Assembly: GCA_015680685.1 (NCBI GenBank)
Contig: MNCI01038216.1
Span: forward strand, 158,121 to 222,120
DNA: 64,000 bases
From: Gnetum montanum
Taxonomy: Eukaryota > Streptophyta > Gnetopsida > Gnetales > Gnetaceae
Reading direction: 5' to 3'
A program made the position numbers and the translations under genes. Under the pieces are notes generated by a model. It ran no database searches. It was not told the DNA's origin and was given only the letters and a program-made list of their open reading frames with translations. Shown in pieces: positions 1 to 11,597 of this stretch. How positions within the stretch are numbered: position 1 is the stretch's first letter; every line of letters begins with the position of its first letter.

Positions 1-637
1 CCCCCCCCCAACGGCTAGTTTCTTAGGCCCGCTACACGTGGAGCAAAATCGAGGCGGCAATGGGTGTGACACTGACGTTCGAGCCGGACTGCACCGTCAT
101 TCGGGAGGATGAGGAGCTCTGGTAGTTGGTAACCAGTGCGGCTGGTCTGTCCCACTGCAACGGTTGGTCGGCGAACCAGATTTGGCAGATGATGCCTTTT
201 TCGCTAATTGGGACAGCAACCGGACCATCTTCTGAGGACGCGAGATTCATGTCACCGAATCCACTATCGCCAGCTGTCTGGGGGCCTAGGCCGCTAGAGA
301 AATCATTCTGCCAACCACCCGCGGCCTGTAGGACGCTGAGCTTTTCTTTGATGGGCCCGTGCCACACACGCAGAGTCGACAGGTTCCTAGATCTTCCCTC
401 CCCCGTCTCTAGGCCCAGGCGGCCAATCTGGTGGACCATTTTTTCATCCAATCTGGCAACGGGTCCAAGCTTCAGGGTCTACACTTTGTCTTTATGCATT
501 GTTTAAAGTTAGGCCTCCAGGTTAACCTCCTGCGTTTTTTCTTGGAGGCCCTCCTTCTTAAGAGACACGGCCGCCATTCAGGGTTGATCCTAGCTCTGTG
601 GAGGGGGGCTAGGGGGGCTCCTGGCCCGTTGTCCTCT

Positions 638-668
<31 letters not shown>

Positions 669-1020
669 NGACGCGGGGGGTCACCCTTGCCTGCCCCCCT
701 ACTGCCCCCTTGACCCCTCGATCTCACCCAGCCAGGGGACCCACTAGACCCTGCCATCGACAACCTTCGCGCAGGGGCGACGCTCCCGCTGGGAGCATTG
801 CCAGCCTCATCAGGCTAGCTTCCCCGTTGCCAGACCCCTCTAGCGGCCGCACAAATTGGGACGAAGAACAGTGACAGGCCGAGCAAAGAGCCACAGCTGA
901 CGCGTGGGAGGCGGAGCGGCGTGAGTGGGAGGCCAAATGGCACGAGGCCCTCGCTTAGGCTTGGGCCAACTTGGAAGCCCAGTTCCACGAGCAGGAACAG
1001 GAGCAGATGAGACAACACGA
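1..1020 (+). pseudogene. LINE copy A: ORF2 C-terminal extension (domain X, Pro-rich linker, coiled coil), truncated
   Basis: This is the 3' part of a LINE ORF2, cut by the left window edge and ending abruptly near 1020 where copy B begins on the other strand. At 1-120 the frame reads the end of the ORF2 tail (IEAAMG, then FEPDC). After a frameshift somewhere in 120-236, one frame is kept from 236 to 1020: domain X (REIHVTES, ELFFDGPVP, then FFIQSGN and GLILALW), a proline-rich linker around 639-850, and a coiled coil ([29 protein letters not shown]). The frame has five stops; those at 287-289 and 329-331 are TAG where copy I has CAG. The J-like module is missing here. It is a dead copy. The family assignment rests on close protein similarity to copy I at 33.6-35.3 kb. 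Confidence 0.8.
639..669. repeat. 30-base poly-C run ending in an N
   Basis: An uninterrupted run of C (639-668) is followed by an ambiguous base at 669. It sits in the proline-rich linker of copy A, where it encodes polyproline. Run length in such tracts is unreliable in assemblies. Confidence 0.95.
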
Positions 1021-1114
1021 GATAATCCTTTCACTACATTACTAGCAAATGGCACTTAACAGTAGTCAAAAAAGTCAAAACCCTCCCTATTTCCAGCACC
1101 CTAGTNCGAGTGCA

Positions 1115-1700
1115 AGCACAAAAAGCCCGCTCCTGGGCATGTACCGCATCCAGAACATTGCGATGTCTCTCTGAATCCACAAATGCCACAGACTCTTTGA
1201 AAGCCTTAAATGTTTGTTCCTTCTTGGTGCATTCCTTAATGGTCCATTTCCCATTCGGGTGCAAATCACACCCTGTATGTCTAATGTGTTGCTTGAGCGC
1301 ATGCCAAGTGGTATTGTGCCTGTTATTCATAACCACATAGGGGCAACACCCCTACCATAACCATGAACATATGCCTTGTTTGTGGGCACGATCCAATTGT
1401 TGTTGAATTTGGGTAGCCTCCTCCTCCCTAGCCTGCCTTTCCTACTCCACCTTCTCCTATAGCTCTTGGAGTTGCTCCTCCTCCTGAAGCTACGCCCTCA
1501 AGGTCTCCCATAGCTCCACTTCAAGGGTCTCTCTGGCTATGGCCTTAGCTAGATCACATTGTCGTCGCTCCTCTTGCACAACCTCCTCCAATTGGCGCCT
1601 AAAGTCTTCCTCTTGTTTGGCCCATTGACATTGCCAAACGGCCAGCTCCTTCTCACACACCTCCTCTACCACCTAAGCAAGAAGAACCTCCACCCCCGTA
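1115..1700 (-). pseudogene. coiled coil plus J-like module of LINE copy B
   Basis: The 1490-1672 part translates to an E/R/Q-rich helix typical of a coiled coil (DFRRQLEEVVQEERRQ). It is followed by GCCPYVVMN, TWHALKQHIRHTG, then HPN where a J domain has HPD, and KAFKESVAFVD followed by RHRNVLDAVH. The order and spacing match the other six J-like copies in the window. The link from the coiled coil to the J-like part passes through stops, so it is not translatable as it stands. Confidence 0.7.
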
Positions 1701-2249
1701 GAGTAGGTAGGGTCAACACCCCTTGTGCCTCCCCCTTCTAAGCGAATGTCCATGGGATCAACCTACACAACACCCCCTAGGTCTCCCCTCAGCATGTGGC
1801 CGCCCTCTAGCTCATCCTCCTTAGCCTCCCCCATCTCCCCTTGCACGGAGAAAAGCTACCACTAGCTTGGCTCACTAGTATCCATTGGTGGATCCTTCTC
1901 CATCTCCTCTGAGTCAGCCCTAGAAACCTCCTCCTCTGACCTAATTGTCAAGTCAACCACCAATGGTAGATCACAACGTGAACGTCGGTGCTTGTAAACC
2001 CTCCTGACGGCCAACCCTGCATCAGGGTGAATAGTCATTGACCTAGATGCACACCACAAGGCCAAAATAAGGCTTGAGCCGCAACAACACATCAATGAAG
2101 TAGCATGGCTCCCCTTGTAGCAACCATGATCTAGTTCATAAAGAAAGCCTCATCCTCCAAATTTGGCTCCCCTTGTAGCAAGAAAAGGAGCTTGGCCCAC
2201 CCAACCCAAGTAACCAGACCCTAGAGCAACGGGTTGGCCATGTATCTGT

Positions 2250-2810
2250 TGCTTGTTAGCTTGAAAGTTGGCGTGAGCCCCATAGTGGCTTGTGCCTTGG
2301 CCCATAGTCAGATGCCCTAGGCTGCAACTTGCTTTGACAGCGGCAATGGTTGAGTGTGGAAAATCTGACTGTTCCTTGCCTCCCATTGTTTAGAAGACAA
2401 TGCAATGCCTTTGCTACCCTCCAGAGGTCCAAGAGCAACCCTGAATGCCTTCCTCTTCTCTTCTGGTGATGCACAACTAGAAAGAATTTGGGGAGGTTAA
2501 CAAGTCTTCCCAATTGCAGACATTTGAAAAACATGAAATGAACATCTTGAAGTTTCCAGATATTCCAATATTGCATGAAAAATGGCCGATGAGCCTCGTG
2601 GCATCCTAGCAAAGAATTGGCAACTACGACTTTGGGACTTGGCCACTGGCACTCTTAGGGATTTGCCCTGGGAAGAAAGAGGCTGCATCTTGAAATTCAC
2701 GGCTTGATGGTAGAGTAACCTCTCTAGTGCTCGGAATGTTAAGATATTTGACAATAGCTTTTTCAGATAAGTGGATATGAACTCCTCTGTAAGTTGTATA
2801 TTCATTCTCC
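2250..2810 (-). pseudogene. domain X of LINE copy B
   Basis: This segment shows the domain X signature in a decayed form: a FF.GQ-type motif early, then FFMQYWNIWKLQDVHFMFF, RLVNLPKFFLV, and RRGRHSGLLLDLWRVA near the C-terminal end. The same blocks occur in the same order in copies A, C, D, G and I. Several stops and shifts of frame break it. I do not know the function of this domain. Confidence 0.65.
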
Positions 2811-2978
2811 TAGTGAGGAAAGAAAGTGAAATCTTAAAACTCCGTGTCTCCCCTAAGCAACAGTAGTAGGTCTGCCCATCCCACCTACCAAACCATCTGC
2901 CAAATCTCCAAATTGATTTGAAAATGTTCAGTCCAGTTCATAGGTGGTCATCACTTCCATGGTGGCGAGAGCCTCCTT

Positions 2979-3344
2979 CTACCTGTGATTCACACAGGCA
3001 GCAACAATCTTGGGCAAAGGAATAGGAGCTCTCCTGAAAATGACAACGTTCTTGGTCTTCCAGATGGACCACAGGAGCGTGCCAGCAGTAGTGTCACCAT
3101 GAAACAGAGTAGACAAATTGAGGCCACTATTCTGCCAATCGTGAGCAGCAAGGGGACAAAGATAAAACAGATGGAATTGCATTTCCCCAGTGTCCATGCT
3201 GCACAGCAGACAACCGACATTGATACCAAGAATGCGGTGGTGGAGAAAGGCACTGGTTGGGGTCACATAGTTGATAAAGAGCTATCCCTGAGTGAATCTG
3301 TACTTGCCTTGCAAAATGTCTTTCAAGCTTGCTACATCAGATGA
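2979..3344 (-). pseudogene. zinc-binding C-terminus (zf-RVT type) of LINE reverse transcriptase, copy B
   Basis: The - strand translation holds C-LLC-SMDTGEMQ-FHLF-YLC-PLA, the Cys/His pattern of the zf-RVT domain that ends plant L1-type ORF2 proteins, followed by LLWSIWKTKNVVIF, the usual W..IWK.RN..IF ending. Upstream, about 60 residues include SLKDILQGKYRFTQG. Only this C-terminal part of ORF2 is left. Confidence 0.75.
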
Positions 3345-3674
3345 GGCAAAATGGTGCAATGTACAGTATTGTTGGCAGATGTTTCTACAAAAGGGAAAAT
3401 CATTGCTGGAACACTCCCAGAGTCTGAACTTCCATTTAACTATGATGACACAAGGAACCTCATTCGCATCATTTGCATTGGTATTAATAATCCTTCTGAT
3501 AAAACTATGATGACCCAGTAGAACCGAATCCTTGAACCTGAATTTTATTGTTTTCTGAATTAGATTACAGAGACAGTTATAACTAAGCCATTTACACTGA
3601 AGAAACACATGGTTTGTTCTATGCAGTGCCTCACCACATTTAGCACGGCTCAAGCTGTAGTTAATTTTTCCCAT
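3345..3674 (-). pseudogene. second LINE zf-RVT-like fragment
   Basis: Immediately upstream (on the - strand) of copy B there is another Cys/His segment (CGEALHRTNHVFLQCKW) followed by a tryptophan-containing tail (VKWKFRLW). This looks like the C-terminal end of a different LINE ORF2 fused to copy B, so two LINE remnants probably abut here. It is short and the family is uncertain. Confidence 0.45.
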
Positions 3675-3889
3675 ATTACAGTTAAACAGAAAATTTAATC
3701 CCCAGAATCATGATTGCCGGTTTTCACGTAATAAAAGGAATTTTTTTCGATGTGTAGTATCATTAATAATTATTGCTTTTTCCGAAGTTTTTTTTCAGTC
3801 GCTAAATTTCTATTGCTACTGTTATATTTTTGATCAATTTCATCAGGATGTTTACAATACCCTTATAGTCCCTTTCATTTTTTAATTAG
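3675..3889. other. intron sequence upstream of the first visible exon
   Basis: AT-rich sequence with a pyrimidine-rich stretch and the acceptor AG at 3888-3889. No other feature seen. The LINE remnants at 1-3674 may therefore lie in a further large intron of the same gene, but the preceding exon is outside the window. Confidence 0.5.
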
Positions 3890-3985
3890 ATGGCGCACGG
3901 GGGAACAAACTTTGGCTTCTTTAGTGGAGCAAATACTGGGGGAGGGTCTTCCGCTTTCCAACCAGATATTACATCATATGACTAT
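3890..3985 (+). CDS. BGAL17: beta-galactosidase exon (first in window)
   Basis: It encodes 32 residues, [11 protein letters not shown] to DITSYDY, in phase 0 at both ends. The GGTNFG motif is a hallmark of GH35. The ATG at 3890 is an internal codon, since acceptor AG precedes it and the family has a long N-terminal part. Confidence 0.93.
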
Positions 3986-6900
3986 GTAAAGTGGTGGATA
4001 TTTCTGTCACCTGAATCATTTTCTGATAGTATTATTTTTCTTGTGATTTGGTAACATTGGCTGATTAATACATAATCACTATGCTTGCCAATATTTGAGT
4101 AGGATGCACCAATCAGAGAGGATGGAGATACCAGAAATCCAAAATTCAAGGGTACAGTTTTAGAATTTTACAGCTATCTAGTGATTAAATCCATACGTTA
4201 AATTGGTTTGGATTTATAAGTGCTTCTAATGAATATTTATCTTCAAATGTGCAACATGTAAAAAATGTGTGAAAATGCTAGTTAGTTGAAAATTAATTTG
4301 ATGAAAAGTTGAAAACATTCCAATACTTCCGTCACTATTGTTAGCCCCTTAGAATTACTCTCTTAATACGTCTTCTGAGTTCTGATTATAATTCCAGTAT
4401 TATTGAGGGAAAATAATAAAACCTACTGTGATGTTTCCTTAGTGACACTAGCACCTCTGTTTGAACATGACAAATGAAGTTTCATAGACAACATTCTGAC
4501 TCTAAAGGATCAAAAATACCTTTGGAGCATTATAATGACCAAATGCATGCCTAAGGAGTGCCATACAGAGATATCCTTTCTGGTGTCTGATGTCGGTAGC
4601 CTGTTAACTCGCTTTTGCCAAGACTGCTAAAAATATCATTTCCTTGAGCTATCTCATTTATTCCTTAGCAATTACATTTCTGCACTTGATTGTTCCTGTA
4701 AATGCACCGTGGAAGAAAAAAAAATAACACCCAGAAAATGGAAACAGATGAACAATAAACTAAAAACACAAGAAAATAGGAGCAACAAACAAATCAATTT
4801 AGTAGTATAGACAGCAAACACAAGACATTCCTTTGGCTTGGCCAAGACAACACAGCAGTCTTTAAAATTAAGTGAGCTCAAAGCAATCGCTTGAAAGAGT
4901 ATGCACAACAATTCATCAAAACTGAGAGGGATTTATGTTTCCCAGCACAGCTACCAGTATATTGTTTTTATTATAGTTAAAAACTTAAAAATATCCTTCC
5001 CTTATTAACATACACACTACATGAAGCAACATAATAATATATGTAAACAGAAATGGAAATGCTTTATAAAATCTTCTGTATGCATAAGGCATTAGAGAAA
5101 CATCACACCTCTTGATCAACAATCTCATTTTTGAGATTGACAACAAACAACCAAAATCCTTAGCACGTGTTTCATTTTTATTAAGTGTTACACAGTTAAA
5201 ATCAGCAAGCATAACACTTTTGAAGTGATTTATTGTGCATGCTTGTGCATATTGTGAAAAAGCTGCAGGATTGAGTGATTAAATGTATTTGCTCTGTTGA
5301 TGAGTCAACAGAAAACATTTAGCTACTATGGGTGGTTTAAGTGGGAGTGGGAGCTAGGGTTTAGGCAACGGAAGGCTCTAGGGATGGCAAAGTGGGCAAG
5401 GATGACATTGGAGGTGAGTAGGCAGCGTTGGAGGAGCTAGCAAAGCCTACTAGGGGTGTTGGAGGAGCATTGCAAGGCAGGAATGATAGGGATGGCAAGG
5501 TTGCATTGAAGAATGATGAGGGAGGCAGGACACAAGTTGGACTTGGTTGTGGGGGTTTTGTGTTAGGGACAGACGAGAGAATGGAGGGAAGTGCTACAGC
5601 GGATGGCACTTGTGGTTAGGCAACTGTTGTAGAGAAGGCTGTGGGTGGTGTTGTGGGCAATGCTAGAGACGGTATCACAGATGTTGTTGGGGGTGTCTAG
5701 CTGTGAGGTTGGAAATTAGGTGATGGTGACATTGACTTGGTGTGCCTTCAGTCTGGGAGGCTGCACCTTTAGATGAATCCAGTGTTGCAACCAAACGTTT
5801 TGTTACTCTTGCAATGTAGCTTGGTTGGGAAATTTGTTTTGTCAATGACATGCCCTATGGTTGAACAAGTTAAGCAATGGGTGGCCACTTCATGGAATGT
5901 GGCTGAGGTGGAACTATGAACCCTCCTTGGGCATCTCTTGTTGTTTGTGTTTAATTGTATTGCAGATAAGGAAAAAATCCTTCAAGGGGCTCCTTAGTTT
6001 TTTGGAGCAAGGGGCCTAAAGAAGCATACCAAAAAGAAAAGTATGAGAAAGAAATCAACAGATCAATACAACAAAAAGATGAGGACTTTCCTTACACTAT
6101 TTTCATGTGCAAAACAACAATTCTACCAATATGCACATTAAAGATTAAAGTCCTCATTTTAAACCATATGATATAGATGTTTTAATAGATTTTGGTGTAG
6201 AAACAAGCTTGGCAAGGTATTAAGTTATCCTAAAAGATCTTTGGATACCCAAGAGACCTTTGTCATTACAATTCAATAACAACAGACAAAGATTGGAATA
6301 TCATGCTAACATTTCTTTTCTGGTAAGTTATAAAATTGTAGAAATTAAAGTTTTGCACTATGAATTATTAGAGTATGATATGTTTTTTTTTTTTTTTTGT
6401 GAAACAGGCAGGCAATTGCATTAATAAAAGAAAGGAAAGTCATGAAGGCAAACAAAAACTAGGAATTAATCCCACAAAAGGGAATTAACCCCACAAACAT
6501 TGGGGGTATTCTGCCTACACTCCCACCTTGCCGCCCCCACCACCACTCCCCTGGCAAAACACAAACACCCCCCCTCCCCTCCCCTCCCCCAACATCCCCC
6601 AAAGGAAAAACCCCACAAAAACAACACCCTACAAAAGCGAAAAAAACCCAGACATTGAAAATAACTTTCCAATCATCCTCCCCACAAAATTGACCCCTCC
6701 CTGGGCCAAGCAAGTCAATACATTCAAACCCGTAACATAAAAAAACCCATAGTCCTAACAAGGCACCCATGATCCATTTTGATGAAGCCAGTCATGTGGT
6801 TGAACGTGTGTAGTAGGGGCAATTTTCTTGTAACCTTCTATGAAGGGAGCCAAGGACATCCCTGAACTTTGCTTGTAAATACTTTTGTTCCTATTTCCTT

Positions 6901-9900
6901 TGATCAACTACAAACCCAGCTTTGTCTATGTGGAAACTTGCTGAGACCATCCGGATATGCCTTTTGAGATCCTACCAGGAGACTTGACAACGAATCTCCA
7001 TCACTTCATATAGGCAATGCCTAGAATGGAACAACCTACGAATACACGTAGAATGAATATTCAGCTATGGAGTCAACAACTGCTCCTCCTCTTGCACCAC
7101 CCTAGCCCTCATGGCCTCTGCCACCTTTTTCCTCTGAGTTTTGTCCATAGCTTCATGATGTAGATCCTCTTGGATCTGTGTTTGTAGCTCTTCCTCCAGC
7201 ATGCTACAGAGCGAAGCTTCCTGCAACTCCTACTGACATCGCTCCTACGTCGTTGCCTCATGAGCCTGTCACTTCACCTCTTGGAGCCAAGGCCTCGCCT
7301 CTTCTGCTTGCTTCAACATCTCCTTTGTCCATCGTAGCTATTCCTGAGAGTGCGCCTCTTGAACAACATGCTATAAATCCGCTTCATACTAAGCCTGAAG
7401 CTCTTAGCATATCTACGCTTCAAGGAGCCAAACTTGCTCTTGTTATGGAGGCTTAGAAAAGGACCCCTGATCCAAAGCCCCGACCTCGACTAACAGCCAG
7501 CTAGACTCCCTAACCCCCAAACCTTGTAGGATGAACAAGGACTCCCCCTCCAAGGAAGGACACTGCCATGAATAAAACCACTCCACAGGATGGGATGACA
7601 CAACATTAATGGGTTTGGCCACTTTCCACAAGGCCAATATCAGTCCAGAATGGCATCCCTGCTTCCCTTTTCAAAACTTCAGTAAATCAATTGGATGACT
7701 CATCTACAAACATCACATAAACGAGAAGAGAGAACCCTAGAGCTTCCAGGTGTTTCTAGACTAGACGAAATAGCACTCAATGAGTTCGGCTGCGTCCTGC
7801 CATAAACCTAACAAGGCAGATTTTGAGACCCAATCACTTGTAGTTTTTGGCACCATGCCTTGGAAAAAACCTTTAGCATCCTGCAAACTGCATCCTGTTG
7901 GAAGGACCGTCTCTTCTCCAAGTGTAATCCCAAGATATTTTGCAATATCCTTCTTAGTCAGCTTGATGCACACCCTCCGGAAGGTAGTGGCATCTCCCCA
8001 CCGTTGTGAGAAGAAAGATGCATTAGAAAGCTTGAGGGCCTTCCACAAGTGGAGGAAGAACATCATCCTAGCTCACCCTTTGCACCAATGCCCATAGCTG
8101 CTAATTATTTTGGAACTTCTAGCAATCTAGTTCAAAGGTGGGCATCTAACCCATGGTGGTTGTAACCTCCCGCCATAACTGCAAGGCCTTTTGAACAATA
8201 CAAGCGGGAGCCAAGAGTGGCATGTTGCGGAAAACAAGAGGATTTCAGGCCTTCCACATGGCCTAGGGAATGGCTTCAACCATACAATCCACATAGGTGT
8301 TTCCCCATGGCAGCAACTGCCCACACCTCATGCGTCACAGAGCATCGATAGATGAAATGATCAATTGCCTCCTCTCCCACATTGTAGAGCAGGCAGGTGG
8401 CAGGGACTTGCAAACCCTACGCCCACAGCAACACGTGAACCGATAATGGCCCTGACACTGTCATCCATATTTGATTTTCTCTGGCAGGCAACCTTGCCAA
8501 ATCCATCGCCAACCAAGAATAGTTGGAAAATGGGTGAGCAATAATCGATGCGGTGGGGCCCCCAATAAAGCTAATTGTTGCAATGTTTGAACAATGGTAC
8601 AAATACCACACCATACCTGAGAATCGCGATGGCCTGCCTCCCAAAGAATATATTTGTGTCGCATAATTATAACCCAAGGTCTACCAGAATCAACATTTAA
8701 AAGCTGATTAATGAGATGTTGATAGCCCATCAAAACTACATCATGGAATCTGACAATGCCAAGGCCACCCGCATGAGTTGGACACACCACTTTCTTCCAT
8801 GAAATGAGGTGCATATGGTGTCCTCCCTTGCCACCCAACCAAACAAAATTATGGATGATTTGATCCACCCTCTCAATCACCCCTTACAGAGGTGTAGCCA
8901 CAAAGGCAGTATACCTAGTAATGGTAGATGAAATAGACATTGCCAAAAGAATTCATTCTTTCTTTGTAAGAAAATGATTGGTCCAATGCTGGATTCTCAT
9001 CCAGAGTTTTTGTATAAGCTGGGTCGAGGTTTCTTTCCTATGCCAATTAAAAATAGGAATACCCAAATATGTATCCTGAGATGTGCCCTGCAAAATACCA
9101 AGGTTACAACAAATAATACTTCTTACTTGAGTACCCGTGGATACCAAATGAACTACAGACTTGCCCCAGTTAATCGTCAATCCAGTCTCCTAAGACATTG
9201 TATTGAAAGCCTACATAATTGCATCCGCTTGAGGGATAACCTCTTGGGTGAACACAATGGTATCATCCACATAATGTTCAGCAATACAAGTAACATCCCC
9301 CACCTTGAGACTGTGGACTCCTTCCAATCTATTGTACAAATTCATAGTGTCGATAACAATAATAAAGAGATACGGTGAGCCTTAACCCCCTTTGAGGGGA
9401 GGAAAACCCCCAATGGTTCCCATTTATTTCAAATGAGTAAGCGCCCGACTTTTGAATTTGAATACAGAGTTGAACAAATTTCAGATGTAAACCTTTTCTA
9501 AGCATGATATCTCTCAATGCCACCCAAGATACCATATCATAAGCCTTGGCTATGTCAAGCTTGAGACACATACCTAGGAAATTCTCCCGCTTCAGCGAAT
9601 GCATAATTTCTTGAAATAACAAGATTTGGTCCTGTATTTATCTACCTTTAATGAGGCTCGTTTGTTGAGACCCAACTAGAATTAGCATAAGAGGTTCCAA
9701 CTTGGCAACCAAAATCTTGGTAAACACACGGAGGAGGGTGTTACACCCCAATCGGGTGAAAATGTGCTAGCTCCATGGGGTTATCAACTTTTGAAATCAC
9801 AAAAATCTTGGAGCAATTAATTTCATGCCTCACTTGTTCCCCATTGTAACATTAGATTAAAGGCATCTAACAAGTTATCGACAATTATGTTGAAAAACAT

Positions 9901-11558
9901 TTTGAAGAACTCCATCAGCCATCCATCTAGTCTAGGGGCTCTATTGGAATGCCTAGATCGAAAAGCCTATGAGCTTTCTTGCTTTGTGATAGGGGCCATT
10001 AAACTCCTATTTTGCAAGGGTTGCACCACCTTGTTAATGTCGACCGAGATAGGGGATACATCACCCCTTGACCAAACTTTAGCCTAATAATCTTGTAGGG
10101 TAGTAGCCATAGCATGATCGTTGGTAACCATTCGATATCCTTGCTTAACGCCATGGATCTTTTAGTTGCCACATTTAGCTTAGCAACTACAAAGAAAAAT
10201 TTTGTATTGCAATCGTTGTCCCATAACCATTTCATATGATTGTGCTCCTTCCAGTGCTATTCCTCTTCGGCTAATAGCTATTGCAACTCCAAAAGAACCT
10301 CATGTTCTTCTTGTTCTAGAAACTACCCTTGCTCTTGAAGCTCTTGAATCTCACACAACTTTACCGACAGCTCTTCTTTGTATTTCTTAAATGCATATTT
10401 CTCACATTTTTGTTAGTCCCTAATTCACTACTGCAAAGTGGACAGCACCTATTTCAGTAAATCTCTAGGATCCAAACAACTCGGATATCCTCTCTAGATG
10501 TCATAAAACAAATTCACCAGCCACAATTTGGTCAGCCACGCTCTTTCCAATCTGAACTGTCATGGTCCCAAAGAACTAGTCTTGCAGAAAGAGTAGAGCA
10601 AAGGCTTGTGATCAGAGGTCCTTCTTTCTAATCCCTACACTTGAATCTCCTACTTCAACAACAAAATAGAGCTGATCCACACCCTATCAATTCGAGACAT
10701 GACACTATCCTTACCTTTCCTTTTATTACTCTAGGTAAATTGACAACCCGTGAGCTACAAATCCACCATATCAAAATCTTTGAGGTACTCGAAGGCTTCC
10801 TAACTGCCAAGTGGGAGAGCAGAATCACTACTGGTCTTCTTCAAGGGGAACATCCATTGGTTGAAGTCACCAATGATAATCCAAGTTAATTTATTCGTGA
10901 TCTTCACAGTAATTCTGCGTAGTTCCATCAGACGCACTTTAGGGTCCTATGGTCCATAGAAGCTTGTCACCCAAATATTTTGGTCAGCTAAGAAAACTGA
11001 AATGCCCCATCTTGAAGATTGAACCAACTACATAGTAACTCGAGAAAGAATGGCTAAGCCCCCTCAACTTCTCAATAGAATTCACAAACACTGTTTGCCA
11101 TCCAACTCATTCCAAAACTTGTTTCTATGCCCTTGCCAATTTGGTCTCATGCAAGCACACAATATCCACTTTACACCAATGAACTAATTCCTTCAAGGTA
11201 CTTCTTTTGTAGGGGGTGCTTAATTTATGTTAACAATAGAATCTCGAAAGGTGGGACGTCCTACGAGCCAAGAAATACGGAATAGGAAAACACAACAGGT
11301 TATTGACATGGGATCTCAAGCAACCCTCAAGGGAGTTTACAAAAAACTGTCTACAAGTAGACCATGATGGTATCATGGAATTGCAAGGGATAGGGTACCC
11401 CCTACAAAAGTACTCTAAAAGAATTAGTGCAAATTGAAGGTTGTACAATGGTGTGCCTTCAAGAGACTAAACTGCACACCATACATTGTAATAGACTGCT
11501 AGCAAGGGTGGCACTCCCATTTTGTGGATTGCCGAGGTAGGGCTAGGGGTGATTTTTT

Positions 11559-11597
<39 letters not shown>

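Larger units (their letters stand above)
1025..3344 (-). mobile_element. LINE copy B, 3' half (zf-RVT, domain X, coiled coil, J-like)
   Basis: Reading the - strand from 3344 downwards, the modules appear in family order: zinc-binding RT C-terminus (about 3344-2979), domain X (about 2810-2250), coiled coil (about 1700-1380) and J-like module (1352-1115). RT and endonuclease are absent, as expected for a 5'-truncated LINE. No poly(A) tail (T-run on +) is visible at the low-coordinate end, so the 3' end may also be lost, or copy B joins copy A by a rearrangement near 1020. Several stops and frameshifts show it is inactive. An N at 1106 lies close to the J-like end. Confidence 0.75.
6383..11227 (-). 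mobile_element. LINE copy C, near full-length ORF2 with 3' tail
   Basis: The - strand carries, from 11225 down, endonuclease, RT, zinc-binding C-terminus, domain X, coiled coil, J-like module, a C-rich (+ strand) 3' untranslated part and a poly(A) tail seen as 16 T at 6383-6398. The GT at 6399 onwards (GTGAAACAGG) is the conserved end of the 3' region. This is the most complete member of the LINE family in the window and shows the whole module order in one element. Many stops and shifts make it inactive. ORF1 is not found next to it. Confidence 0.8.

Noticed and set aside
3890-3892. ATG at 3890 as a translation start
   Set aside because: It lies directly after a splice acceptor and inside the conserved GH35 catalytic barrel, so it is an internal Met.
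5428-5619. Small + strand gene
   Set aside because: It is the Gly-rich low-complexity N-terminal part of a LINE ORF1 fragment, with stops before the recognisable domain.
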